From contig JAURGV010000126.1 of NCBI GenBank assembly GCA_030833605.1, positions 1-7,039 on the forward strand: a stretch of 7,039 bases of DNA, written 5' to 3'. A model generated the notes under the pieces. The model saw nothing but the letters and a program-made list of their open reading frames with translations. It was not told the origin of the DNA and ran no database searches. Below, piece by piece: positions 1 through 5,590 of this stretch (within the stretch, counting starts at the first letter, position 1; every line of letters starts with the position of its first letter). The position numbers were made by a program, and so were the translations under genes. Source of the DNA: Rhodothermales bacterium (lineage in GTDB: Bacteria > Bacteroidota > Rhodothermia > Rhodothermales > UBA10348).

Positions 1-529
1 TGCGTCTTTGTTGATGTCTAATCTCCAGGCGTGTCTCCGAATCTTAGTTCCATTGGACATTGATTTGGAGGAGGGGACCGCTCATATGAACCGAGTGATC
101 ACCGAAAACACCGGATACGACAAGTTTATTACCTACTTCCATGGTATTTACGACAAGCGGGACAATACCTTTAAATATGTTAATGCCGGTCATAATCCTC
201 CCACCTTGGTGCGCGCCGATGGATCGATGGAACTCTTGGAGAAAGGTGGATTGCTACTCGGTGTGTTAGCTGGAATGCCCTACGAATCAGGTACCGTCAC
301 GCTAGGAGAGGGAGATGTTTTGGCCATGTTTACCGACGGGGTAACCGAAGCCATGAGTCCTGACGGAGAGGAGTGGGGAGAAGAGCGATTGGAACCGTTG
401 CTCGTTAAAACACGAAACAAAACGGCAACAGAAATTCTAAGCGAAGTGCATGAGGCGATTAAGGAATTTACCGACAACGCACCCGTTCTATCCGATGATT
501 TAACTATGATCGTGTTAAAACGGGTCTAA
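1..529 (+). CDS. SpoIIE/RsbU-type PP2C serine phosphatase, C-terminal part (5' end outside window)
   Basis: The reading frame is open to the left edge (first full codon at base 2) and ends at TAA 527-529, so this is the C-terminal ~175 residues of a longer protein. Family landmarks appear in order: the ASLLMSNLQA helix (bases 2-31), which in relatives follows the GDVSGKG metal-binding motif; YVNAGHNPP (176-202); a GDVLAMFTDGVTEA block whose metal-binding Asp codon is at 335-337; and the terminal DDLTMIVLKR, with its paired Asp codons at 494-499. Such enzymes use Mn/Mg to dephosphorylate phosphoserine or phosphothreonine on anti-anti-sigma (STAS) proteins or other regulators, usually under control of N-terminal GAF, PAS, HAMP or response-regulator domains, which cannot be seen here. 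No STAS or anti-sigma kinase gene is present in the window, so the substrate is unknown. The gene converges on the M28 gene with no intergenic base between the stop codons. Family assignment is secure; pathway is not. Confidence 0.93.
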   Translation, partial: ASLLMSNLQACLRILVPLDIDLEEGTAHMNRVITENTGYDKFITYFHGIYDKRDNTFKYVNAGHNPPTLVRADGSMELLEKGGLLLGVLAGMPYESGTVTLGEGDVLAMFTDGVTEAMSPDGEEWGEERLEPLLVKTRNKTATEILSEVHEAIKEFTDNAPVLSDDLTMIVLKRV

Positions 530-1891
530 TTAGCGCTGCAAACGACCCGAGGGGAACACCACCACACTTTCGTTTCCGTCTGAACCGACCGACGAGACCC
601 CAAAAAGGTAGTTGTCGATAACCATTCCATTCAGGGTGATTTGCCGGGTATCTGGACTTACAAAGCGAAAATTTTCCCATTGTGGGGCCGTCGTATCCCT
701 CCAATAAACCTTGAATCCTTTTAGGTTCGCATCTTCGGCGTCCCATTGAAGGGTCGTTGAAGGTTGAACGGCGCCCCCGATGCGGACCTCCGAAGGTTGG
801 GGAGGGGCCCAGGCCAATCCAGCCAGAACAACTGCATTTACGGCTGTTAACTTGGAAGCATAGTCAAAATTCACCCCTTCGATGACGTCTCCGTACGCAA
901 TGCCATCCTCTACGCGAATGTCTTGGTGTTGGCGCACATAATTTTCGTGCGTTTCCATGATGCGTACACCCGGAAATCCTGCATCATTGAATGGCCTATG
1001 ATGACCACCTCTTCCAAAACGATCTAAGCGATAGATCATTTTGGCCTTCAGATTGGTGAAATAGAGGTTGGTCATGCGGTCCACGTAACGCGCTAATTGG
1101 CGAGAAACGCCATCGACTTCGCCGCCTTCAAATCGGCGCCGGGCCCTCTCTGAATCGGATTCGGTAACGGGTGTGGGCTCCGAAAAAACGCGAAACGTTG
1201 AATTGTCGATCACGCCGTCGACGCCTTCGATATTGCCAATCATGTCGTTGTTGAGTACCCCGACAATGTCCCATCCTTGTTCCGCAGCCACGGAGGCGAG
1301 GTGTTGGCCTCCCCATAAGCCTTGTTCTTCGCCCGAAAGGCCTATAAACATGACGGAGGTTGGAAATGAGTACTTCGATAGCAACCTTGCCGCCTCAAGC
1401 GTCCCAGCCATGCCTGAAGCGTTATCATTCGCGCCAGGCGCGTCGCCGAGGCCATCTGATCCATTGGAGTTGCGGGAGTCGATATCCCCGCTCATCATAA
1501 CATATCGATTGGGGTGAGTGGTACCACGCTTTATCGCGATGACGTTGACCACCCAGACGTCTTCGGAAGCTCTAGAGCTGGACCCTTTTTCAACCAACGA
1601 TTTAACAAACGAGACTTCAAGGCATCCGCCACACGCGGAGGAGATGGCTTCGAATTCGCTTTTAATCCAGCGCCGAGCCGCTCCAATACCTCGTGTCGTC
1701 GAAAGCGTGTCGGAAAAGGTGTTCCTGGTTCCAAATGCGGCTAACGTTCGAATATCGGCCTCAATTCGCTCGGAAGAAGAAGCCCGAATGATTTCGTACA
1801 TCCGTTGGTCAATCACTTCGGCTACTTGGGCCGAACCGTTGGAAGGGAAGAGTAACAGAGCAACAAATGCCAGGGAGAGGCCGCTTTTCAT
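530..1891 (-). CDS. Secreted M28-family zinc peptidase with C-terminal fibronectin III-like domain
   Basis: This is a complete 453-residue protein. Residues 1-21 form a Sec signal peptide (MKSG, then a hydrophobic core, then SNGSAQ), so it acts in the periplasm or outside the cell. The M28 aminopeptidase core spans about residues 30-360. Its co-catalytic zinc site is visible: D138 in GDIDSR, bridging D156 in APGANDNASG, general base E188 and ligand E189 in SGEEQGLWG, D216 in NNDMIGN, and H298 in GGHHRPF. The first zinc ligand, usually His in a GHYDS-type motif, is Asp (D136); Asp can coordinate zinc, so activity is still plausible. Residues ~363-450 (PPQPSEVRI to GSDGNESVVVF) look like one FnIII-type beta sandwich, common on secreted Bacteroidota peptidases. 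The likely role is removal of N-terminal amino acids from external peptides. No Shine-Dalgarno precedes ATG 1889-1891; the start is chosen because it gives an intact signal peptide. The exact substrate cannot be read from sequence. Confidence 0.93.
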   Translation of the reverse strand: MKSGLSLAFVALLLFPSNGSAQVAEVIDQRMYEIIRASSSERIEADIRTLAAFGTRNTFSDTLSTTRGIGAARRWIKSEFEAISSACGGCLEVSFVKSLVEKGSSSRASEDVWVVNVIAIKRGTTHPNRYVMMSGDIDSRNSNGSDGLGDAPGANDNASGMAGTLEAARLLSKYSFPTSVMFIGLSGEEQGLWGGQHLASVAAEQGWDIVGVLNNDMIGNIEGVDGVIDNSTFRVFSEPTPVTESDSERARRRFEGGEVDGVSRQLARYVDRMTNLYFTNLKAKMIYRLDRFGRGGHHRPFNDAGFPGVRIMETHENYVRQHQDIRVEDGIAYGDVIEGVNFDYASKLTAVNAVVLAGLAWAPPQPSEVRIGGAVQPSTTLQWDAEDANLKGFKVYWRDTTAPQWENFRFVSPDTRQITLNGMVIDNYLFGVSSVGSDGNESVVVFPSGRLQR

Positions 1892-1991
1892 AGTCGTGCG
1901 AATTGGTTGGATTGCAGGCTACGAAATAATTGTGAGCTGGGCAATGCTGCAAATGCTCCAAAAGGACCACGGAGAGTCTGGCCGCAGCCGG

Positions 1992-2051
1992 GTGAGCCAC
2001 AGCCAAGCAGAGCACCCCCTCAAATGCTCCGCTTGGCTGAATGTGACTCAC
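1992..2051 (-). repeat. Long imperfect hairpin, fully paired only as a - strand RNA
   Basis: The inner arms are 2001-2014 (AGCCAAGCAGAGCA) and 2025-2038 (TGCTCCGCTTGGCT), around a 10-base loop. The outer arms are 1992-2000 and 2043-2051, with a 4-base bulge at 2039-2042. Of 23 pairs, 21 are Watson-Crick. The two exceptions (A2009 with C2030, C1997 with A2046) are A.C clashes on the + strand but G.U wobbles on the - strand. A - strand transcript would place this stem about 100 bases upstream of the M28 start codon. Neither side has a T-run, so it is not a rho-independent terminator. The outer 3' arm also lies in the 15-base interrupted palindrome AATGTGACTCACATT (2040-2054). It could be a structured 5' leader, a small RNA or a DNA-binding site. 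Confidence 0.7.
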
Positions 2052-2167
2052 ATTTCAAGATTCGGACGACTTCCGTCGATCGACTCTTAAAAAATTACCG
2101 TCCCTTACAGCATCGACTAAACCACGTCTCGTTTTAAATCTTTTCGCAGGAATATTTTTGTGATCCT

Positions 2168-2194
2168 TAATGCCATCCGGACTCTTGCCGATAC
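2168..2194 (+). promoter_or_regulatory. Sigma-28-like promoter of the pilin-like operon
   Basis: TAAT (2168-2171), a 15-base spacer, then GCCGATAC (2187-2194), followed by TG. The FliA/SigD consensus is TAAA-N15-GCCGATAA. Transcription would start near 2201, giving a ~30-base leader before ATG 2233. The same architecture recurs upstream of two more genes in the window, which is the main support. This copy has the weakest -35 of the three. Confidence 0.62.
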
Positions 2195-2222
2195 TGACCC
2201 CAAGAAGACCCTTTTCATAACT

Positions 2223-2238
2223 CCATGCCTCCATGCCT
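2223..2238 (+). repeat. 8-bp tandem duplication across the start codon
   Basis: CCATGCCT occurs twice back to back (2223-2230 and 2231-2238). It creates two ATGs 8 bases apart in different frames (2225 and 2233). The first opens a 7-codon frame (MPPCLRP) that stops at TAA 2246-2248, overlapping the in-frame internal ATG 2248 of the pilin-like gene as TAATG. It may be chance, or a leader peptide that couples translation. Confidence 0.6.
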
Positions 2239-2622
2239 CAGACCTTAATGGCATTTTTAGCAATGATGATTGCTTCTATCGCCGCATTTAATCAACTGAC
2301 CTCCCGTACCCAATCGTTTGACGATATGATACAATCGGAGTACGAGTTGATGGCTAATGCCGTGGTTTTGGAGCAGGTCGAATTAATCGATCTGGGCACG
2401 GAATATGATGATTTGGAAGATTGGGATGGAGCGGAAATGGAAAGAGCGTTCACGGTTGGGGACTTCAGCATCACATTTACGCTTACCGTGAACGTCCAGT
2501 TTGTCGACGAAGACGGTGTTCCTTCCGAAGCCGAAACCGATCAAAAGGAAGTTGCCGTAAGTGCCACCCAAGAAAAATTCTTGCTTCCTCTAGTCACACA
2601 TTCTAGACTATTCAGTGATTAA
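2233..2622 (+). CDS. Small pilin-like exported protein, hypothetical
   Basis: This is a 129-residue protein with one N-terminal hydrophobic helix (about residues 5-20), continued by an amphipathic stretch to about residue 50. A very acidic patch follows (YDDLEDWDGAEME, 58-70), then beta-rich segments at about 77-92 and 105-121. A hydrophobic N-terminal helix running into a small beta domain is the outline of type IV pilins and pseudopilins. However, there is no Gly-terminated prepilin leader and no Glu at mature position 5, so processing by a prepilin peptidase is not shown. ATG 2233 is preferred because it follows the promoter-like element by a short leader; ATG 2248 (MAFLAMM...) is the alternative. 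There is no Shine-Dalgarno. The stop codon is three bases from the next gene, in the same frame, so the two are surely co-transcribed. The specific function is not recognised. Confidence 0.75.
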   Translation: MPQTLMAFLAMMIASIAAFNQLTSRTQSFDDMIQSEYELMANAVVLEQVELIDLGTEYDDLEDWDGAEMERAFTVGDFSITFTLTVNVQFVDEDGVPSEAETDQKEVAVSATQEKFLLPLVTHSRLFSD

Positions 2623-2625
2623 CAG

Positions 2626-3201
2626 ATGTCAGTTATTCTTGACAATTTATCTGCCGTTTTAGTTTCTGGAGCTGTCTTGTTGCTCATTATTAGCACGCAA
2701 TTTAGCGCCCAGCAAGCCACTGCAGAGCAAACCATTGCTTACATGGCAAAAATGTCCACTATGAAGATGGTGGATTATCTGGAAGATGAACTTTTGCTGG
2801 TTGGTGATGGAACCGAAAATGCGATTGTAGACCTAACTACCAATTCCGATGGAATGACCACCAATTTTTCGTTTTGGCGTCAGGATGACCTCGGGGCAGA
2901 CATGTTAGTCACCTATACCTTAACGGAACAGGATTCAGTCGAGTTTAACGACGGTTGGGTACAGATGTACCAATTCAATCGATTTGAGAATGGTGTTGCG
3001 GCGGGTGGTGGCTCGTCCACTCTAGAGCATTTTGAAATCACCATGTTGACCGAAACGGGTACCCAGACAGGCTCCACAAGCGCTGCCAGATTGCTGCGTA
3101 TAAGAGCAATAAATGTGTATCCGTATGGCGATCCGTCTGACTCCTACCTTCATCGTACTTTTTGGGGTATCACTTTGCGTCCCTTGAACTTAGAAGTATA
3201 G
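2626..3201 (+). CDS. PilW/GspJ-like minor pseudopilin candidate, hypothetical
   Basis: This is a 191-residue protein with a single N-terminal membrane helix (about residues 8-24, LSAVLVSGAVLLLIISTQ). A helical, Gln/Ala/Met-rich extension runs to about residue 57. The rest is predominantly beta: FSFWRQDD (81-88), MLVTYTLTEQD (93-103), WVQMYQFNRF (111-120), LEHFEITML (133-141), RLLRIRAINVYP (155-166) and FWGITLRPLNLEV (179-191). The order 'ITY-type strand, then a strand ending in aromatic-x-R, then a ...F-I-ML strand' recalls the PilW/GspJ minor pseudopilin fold; this is a resemblance, not a proven homology. It lacks the canonical G-F-x-x-x-E prepilin site. It follows the previous gene after only CAG, with no Shine-Dalgarno, and would depend on the promoter near 2168-2194. 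It probably sits in the inner membrane or in a pilus-like fibre with the beta domain outside the cytoplasm. Confidence 0.72.
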   Translation: MSVILDNLSAVLVSGAVLLLIISTQFSAQQATAEQTIAYMAKMSTMKMVDYLEDELLLVGDGTENAIVDLTTNSDGMTTNFSFWRQDDLGADMLVTYTLTEQDSVEFNDGWVQMYQFNRFENGVAAGGGSSTLEHFEITMLTETGTQTGSTSAARLLRIRAINVYPYGDPSDSYLHRTFWGITLRPLNLEV

Positions 3202-3270
3202 GCATTTTATTAATCACCCCTTTCTCCTTGCGGAAAGTAGAAATGCGTGATATCAAAACGAGCGTTGGTT

Positions 3271-3297
3271 TAAGAATACAATTTAAACTGCCGATAC
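3271..3297 (+). promoter_or_regulatory. Sigma-28-like promoter of the PilX-like gene
   Basis: TAAG (3271-3274, in the context TTTAAG), a 15-base spacer, then GCCGATAC (3290-3297) and TG. The 10-base GCCGATACTG is identical to the copy at 2187-2196. The predicted start is near 3304, giving a ~38-base leader. An independent promoter is consistent with the 140-base gap after the upstream gene, which is wide compared with the three bases inside the preceding pair. Confidence 0.68.
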
Positions 3298-3303
3298 TGT
3301 AAA

Positions 3304-3321
3304 GTAACGATTTAACGTTAC
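3304..3321. promoter_or_regulatory. Inverted repeat at the predicted transcription start of the PilX-like gene
   Basis: GTAACG (3304-3309), ATTTAA, then CGTTAC (3316-3321) form perfect 6-base arms around a 6-base spacer, itself nearly symmetric. It begins where a sigma-28-type promoter at 3271-3297 would start transcription. It could be a repressor operator or a hairpin at the very 5' end of the mRNA that protects it or modulates translation. No bound factor can be named. Confidence 0.45.
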
Positions 3322-3341
3322 CCTCAAACCGGACTATTGTG

Positions 3342-5243
3342 ATGGGAAAAGGCCTATTAATCCTTGTAATGGCAAGTACATTCGCTGTGAGTGCCATGTA
3401 CGCCGTGCAAAGCGAAAACAAAATTGACCAGATAACCAATGAATCAGATTATAAAGCTGAAATATTGGCTAGGGAAGCCGCCGTTTCTGCTTATAATGTC
3501 GTAGTTGGCCAAGTGAAACGAGACTTTGACGGCTATAGAACGTCGTCTAAAGACCTCGAATATGGTAAAGCCAAATACGACATGACAGCGTCAGACGCTG
3601 CTGGCGGTACGGTCGAAGTCATTGCTGTTGGTAAATATGGCGGTCATGAATATGAAATCGTAGGATCTGTTTCTCGATCGGGCAATGAATCACTGGACGC
3701 AGTTTCCATAACGGCTCCGATCAATAGCGTTTCGTTAAAAGATGCCTATTCGATTAGTGGAATAGACCCGGGTGGGCAGTCTGCCCACGCCATGCGGACG
3801 ATTTGGTCGGCAACACAGGACGCATTTATTTCCGAGATGAATCCGGAGCAGGTAGTCGGGGTCGATGGCGATGGTGACGTAATCCACGATGAAATCCCGA
3901 TTGCTATAGCGCTGCTTCGATCAAAAATTCAAAGCTACACGGGTTCGAATGCCTTTTTTGTTAAAAATAAATCGTGGAAATCTGACGTTTGGCTCAAAGA
4001 TATGGTCAAATTAAATGTGTCCAATCCGACTGGAAGTTCGTCTTCACCAGTGGTACTACGGATAGCTGGCGATGCGATTTTGGACAAAGATTTTTCTGGC
4101 AGCGGAGTATTGTTTGTAGAAGGCAGTGTGACCATGAAAAAGTACGCGTCTTGGTCAGGCCTTGTATTTATGGCCGGAAACGGATCGGTATTTAAAATGG
4201 AAGATGATGCCTCCATTAGTGGTGCACTTATTATTGATGGTATTGATTCAGCTCCTGAATTTGACGATCAAAAAGCTGATCCTGATGACAGAGGTTTAGC
4301 TGGAGGACATTTTGATGTGGACGTTTTTGGCAGCGCACAAAGCTCAAGGGAATTGTATCACCAACATGCGTATGACGATCGATTTAACCTAACCACTTTA
4401 GACGTGCTTAAAGCTGGATGCAAAAGTGGCGGATTATGTTGGGATCAAATAATGGGGCCTGTGAACGTTTCGGAAGTTGAGATTCAAACGTTCAACACGG
4501 CCAATACCCAGGGAACGTATTCGATTAAAATTGGGTCGACCGAATACACCGGCGATATGAAGACACCACTTTCAATGAAGGTTGATCCAAGTCAAATTAA
4601 GGCGCTTCGTTTTTCATATACGGCCCTTTGCTCATTGGTAATGTCATCCCCAAGTCAAGTTCAGGACAAGCCGGATACCCGAAATGGCGCCTTCTCATTT
4701 AGAGTAATCAATACGTCAGCCTCTGGGTATGTAGCTGGAGCTACGAATCTGGGAGCTAATTCAGGATTGTTGTATGAAATGAGCGTATACCATCATGCCA
4801 GATCGAATTCAAACACGTGTTCTGGAGCTGCTGCTGTTGAAACTAAGTGGCTTGATCCAAGCGGCGATGTTTACGCAGGCGATACGCCGGAATGTGCAAG
4901 TGAAGATGACAATGATGATTATCTAGATGCTGTGTCGAGGAGCAAAAAATGGGGCTCTCGTCACTACACGGCGGCTACTAACGGCAAAAAAAGTTCTAAA
5001 TTTTGGACACCAACGGGCTCCTGCTCAGATGAGTTGAAAAGTAATAAAGTAAAACTGGTTACTCAGTTTGAAATGAGCGATGATACTTCAATAAGCTATA
5101 ATTCTACCATTTTGAAGAAATTGAAATCCATGTTTTCTGAACTGGATGTAAAGAGTGACAAACCAGTCGCTCGAAAACTTTCGTCCGACGCACGGGTCAC
5201 CGAAAAGGTGTTTCAAAGGGATGGCGTAAGCTCCCTCAAATAA
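3342..5243 (+). CDS. Large PilX-like exported protein with glycine-rich beta-repeat region
   Basis: The product is about 633 residues from ATG 3342; GTG 3339 directly before it is an equal alternative, and a stop at 3300 excludes anything longer. MGKG is followed by a hydrophobic helix (about residues 5-22), then a helical segment with AREAAVSAYN (44-53), typical of PilX/GspK-type N-termini where Ala-rich helices pack in the pilus core. Residues ~243-300 form short Gly-bounded strands (GDAILD, SGSGVLFVEGSVTM, WSGLVFMAG, GSVFKM, SISGALIIDG). These resemble the parallel beta-helix turns seen in large PilX-like proteins. An acidic loop, DGDGDVIHDE (175-184), could bind calcium. All six cysteines (C360, C366, C430, C493, C518, C561) lie in the last 275 residues, suggesting disulfides outside the cytoplasm. 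Residues ~300-633 are not recognised. The MGKG leader could be cut after Gly, but mature position 5 is Val, not Glu. It is likely a surface or pilus-associated subunit; an adhesin role is speculation. A terminator follows 24 bases after the stop. Confidence 0.8.
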   Translation: MGKGLLILVMASTFAVSAMYAVQSENKIDQITNESDYKAEILAREAAVSAYNVVVGQVKRDFDGYRTSSKDLEYGKAKYDMTASDAAGGTVEVIAVGKYGGHEYEIVGSVSRSGNESLDAVSITAPINSVSLKDAYSISGIDPGGQSAHAMRTIWSATQDAFISEMNPEQVVGVDGDGDVIHDEIPIAIALLRSKIQSYTGSNAFFVKNKSWKSDVWLKDMVKLNVSNPTGSSSSPVVLRIAGDAILDKDFSGSGVLFVEGSVTMKKYASWSGLVFMAGNGSVFKMEDDASISGALIIDGIDSAPEFDDQKADPDDRGLAGGHFDVDVFGSAQSSRELYHQHAYDDRFNLTTLDVLKAGCKSGGLCWDQIMGPVNVSEVEIQTFNTANTQGTYSIKIGSTEYTGDMKTPLSMKVDPSQIKALRFSYTALCSLVMSSPSQVQDKPDTRNGAFSFRVINTSASGYVAGATNLGANSGLLYEMSVYHHARSNSNTCSGAAAVETKWLDPSGDVYAGDTPECASEDDNDDYLDAVSRSKKWGSRHYTAATNGKKSSKFWTPTGSCSDELKSNKVKLVTQFEMSDDTSISYNSTILKKLKSMFSELDVKSDKPVARKLSSDARVTEKVFQRDGVSSLK

Positions 5244-5267
5244 ATGGATTGACTTTTAAAGGAGACA

Positions 5268-5304
5268 GGGCCGCCCGACTTGCGTCGGGCGGCCCTCGTT
5301 TTTT
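5268..5304 (+). terminator. Rho-independent terminator after the PilX-like gene
   Basis: A perfect 12-bp GC-rich stem, GGGCCGCCCGAC (5268-5279) with GTCGGGCGGCCC (5284-5295), has loop TTGC and is followed by TCG and six Ts (5299-5304). It lies 24 bases after the stop codon, so the subtilase needs its own promoter. Confidence 0.95.
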
Positions 5305-5442
5305 AGTGCACTTCTTTTTTTGAAAGAGGATTACCGAAGGTCGGAGTCAAATAAAAGTTTTGCGTTGCGCTCCGCCCGACTAGGGCTCTATACAAATCCC
5401 TGGGCATCCAGCCTGAATCGACAAGAAGGAAATCGGTTTTGT

Positions 5443-5458
5443 CTGTAACCGCTTACAG
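5443..5458. promoter_or_regulatory. LacI/GalR-family-like operator upstream of the subtilase
   Basis: CTGTAA-CCGC-TTACAG is an inverted repeat with perfect 6-base arms and a central CG. It fits TGTAA-n-CG-n-TTACA, the classic LacI/GalR and CcpA type of site (TGTAAACGTTTACA). A second, weaker match with the palindromic core AAACGTTT is at 5462-5469, its centre 15 bases downstream. Both lie 20-45 bases upstream of the -35 at 5489, which would suit activation or looping better than simple blocking of polymerase. No LacI-type regulator is in the window. Confidence 0.45.
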
Positions 5459-5488
5459 CGCAAACGTTTAGTGGTTTTTAATTCCATT

Positions 5489-5515
5489 TAAGATGGCCCC
5501 CAGTTTAGTCGATAC
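5489..5515 (+). promoter_or_regulatory. Sigma-28-like promoter of the subtilase gene
   Basis: TAAG (5489-5492, again in TTTAAG), a 15-base spacer, then GTCGATAC (5508-5515) and TG. It differs from the copy at 3290-3299 by one base in the 10-base -10 region and has the identical TTTAAG. The predicted start is near 5522. Confidence 0.63.
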
Positions 5516-5590
5516 TGAGCATAGTGTGTCGTGGACCTTCGTAAAAAAGGGCGCCACGAAAACGTAATAAGTTTAATTCCGGGTACTTTC

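Larger units (their letters stand above)
1892..2232. other. Divergent intergenic region between the M28 gene and the pilin-like cluster
   Basis: These 341 bases separate two divergent genes. The half near the M28 gene holds a long imperfect hairpin (1992-2051) and a 10-base direct repeat, CAAATGCTCC, at 1950-1959 and 2021-2030; the second copy forms part of the hairpin loop and 3' arm. The middle (2085-2160) is AT-rich and contains the palindrome GTCGATCGAC at 2075-2084 and a string TATTTTTG at 2153-2160 that resembles the Bacteroidota -7 element, but with no TTTG box at the right distance. The right end carries a sigma-28-like promoter (2168-2194). No clear promoter for the M28 gene could be picked out. 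I see no convincing small protein here; the open frame covering part of it on the + strand is antisense to the M28 gene. Confidence 0.7.
5244..5590. other. Regulatory intergenic region upstream of the subtilase
   Basis: In order, these 347 bases contain the terminator of the upstream gene (5268-5304), about 135 bases in which I see no gene or clear signal apart from a second CCGCCCGACT (5372-5381) matching part of the terminator stem, the LacI-family-like operator (5443-5458) with a weaker site centred at 5465/5466, and a sigma-28-like promoter (5489-5515). From the predicted start near 5522 the leader to ATG 5591 is about 70 bases. The in-frame GTG at 5531 would add about 20 mostly polar residues before the signal peptide, so it is treated as leader, not protein. 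Confidence 0.7.

Noticed and set aside
1928..1937. AATTGTGAGC, identical to one half of the E. coli lac operator
   Set aside because: The other half does not follow; a 10-base chance match with no regulator or sugar gene nearby.
1518..2090. 190-codon open frame on the + strand antisense to the start of the M28 gene
   Set aside because: It is the shadow of a well-supported peptidase gene, has no domain-like pattern, and runs on into the intergenic hairpin.
2153..2160. TATTTTTG resembling the Bacteroidota -7 promoter element TAnnTTTG
   Set aside because: No TTTG box at about 19 bases upstream, and such strings are common in AT-rich spacers.
3202..3240. Possible terminator after the 191-residue gene
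   Set aside because: Only a 5-bp weak stem (CTTTC with GAAAG) without a following T-run.
3170..3439. 89-codon open frame on the - strand covering the 3202-3338 gap
   Set aside because: It overlaps two clear + strand genes and the sigma-28-like promoter, and has low-complexity composition as expected of antisense to hydrophobic codons.
5268..5381. Repeated CCGCCCGACT (5271-5280 and 5372-5381) as a possible attachment or alternative-pairing site
   Set aside because: Ten GC-rich bases, no flanking similarity and no mobile gene in the window.
5531..5590. GTG 5531 as start of the subtilase
   Set aside because: It would put about 20 polar, basic residues before a normal lipoprotein signal peptide; ATG 5591 or 5594 gives a standard one.
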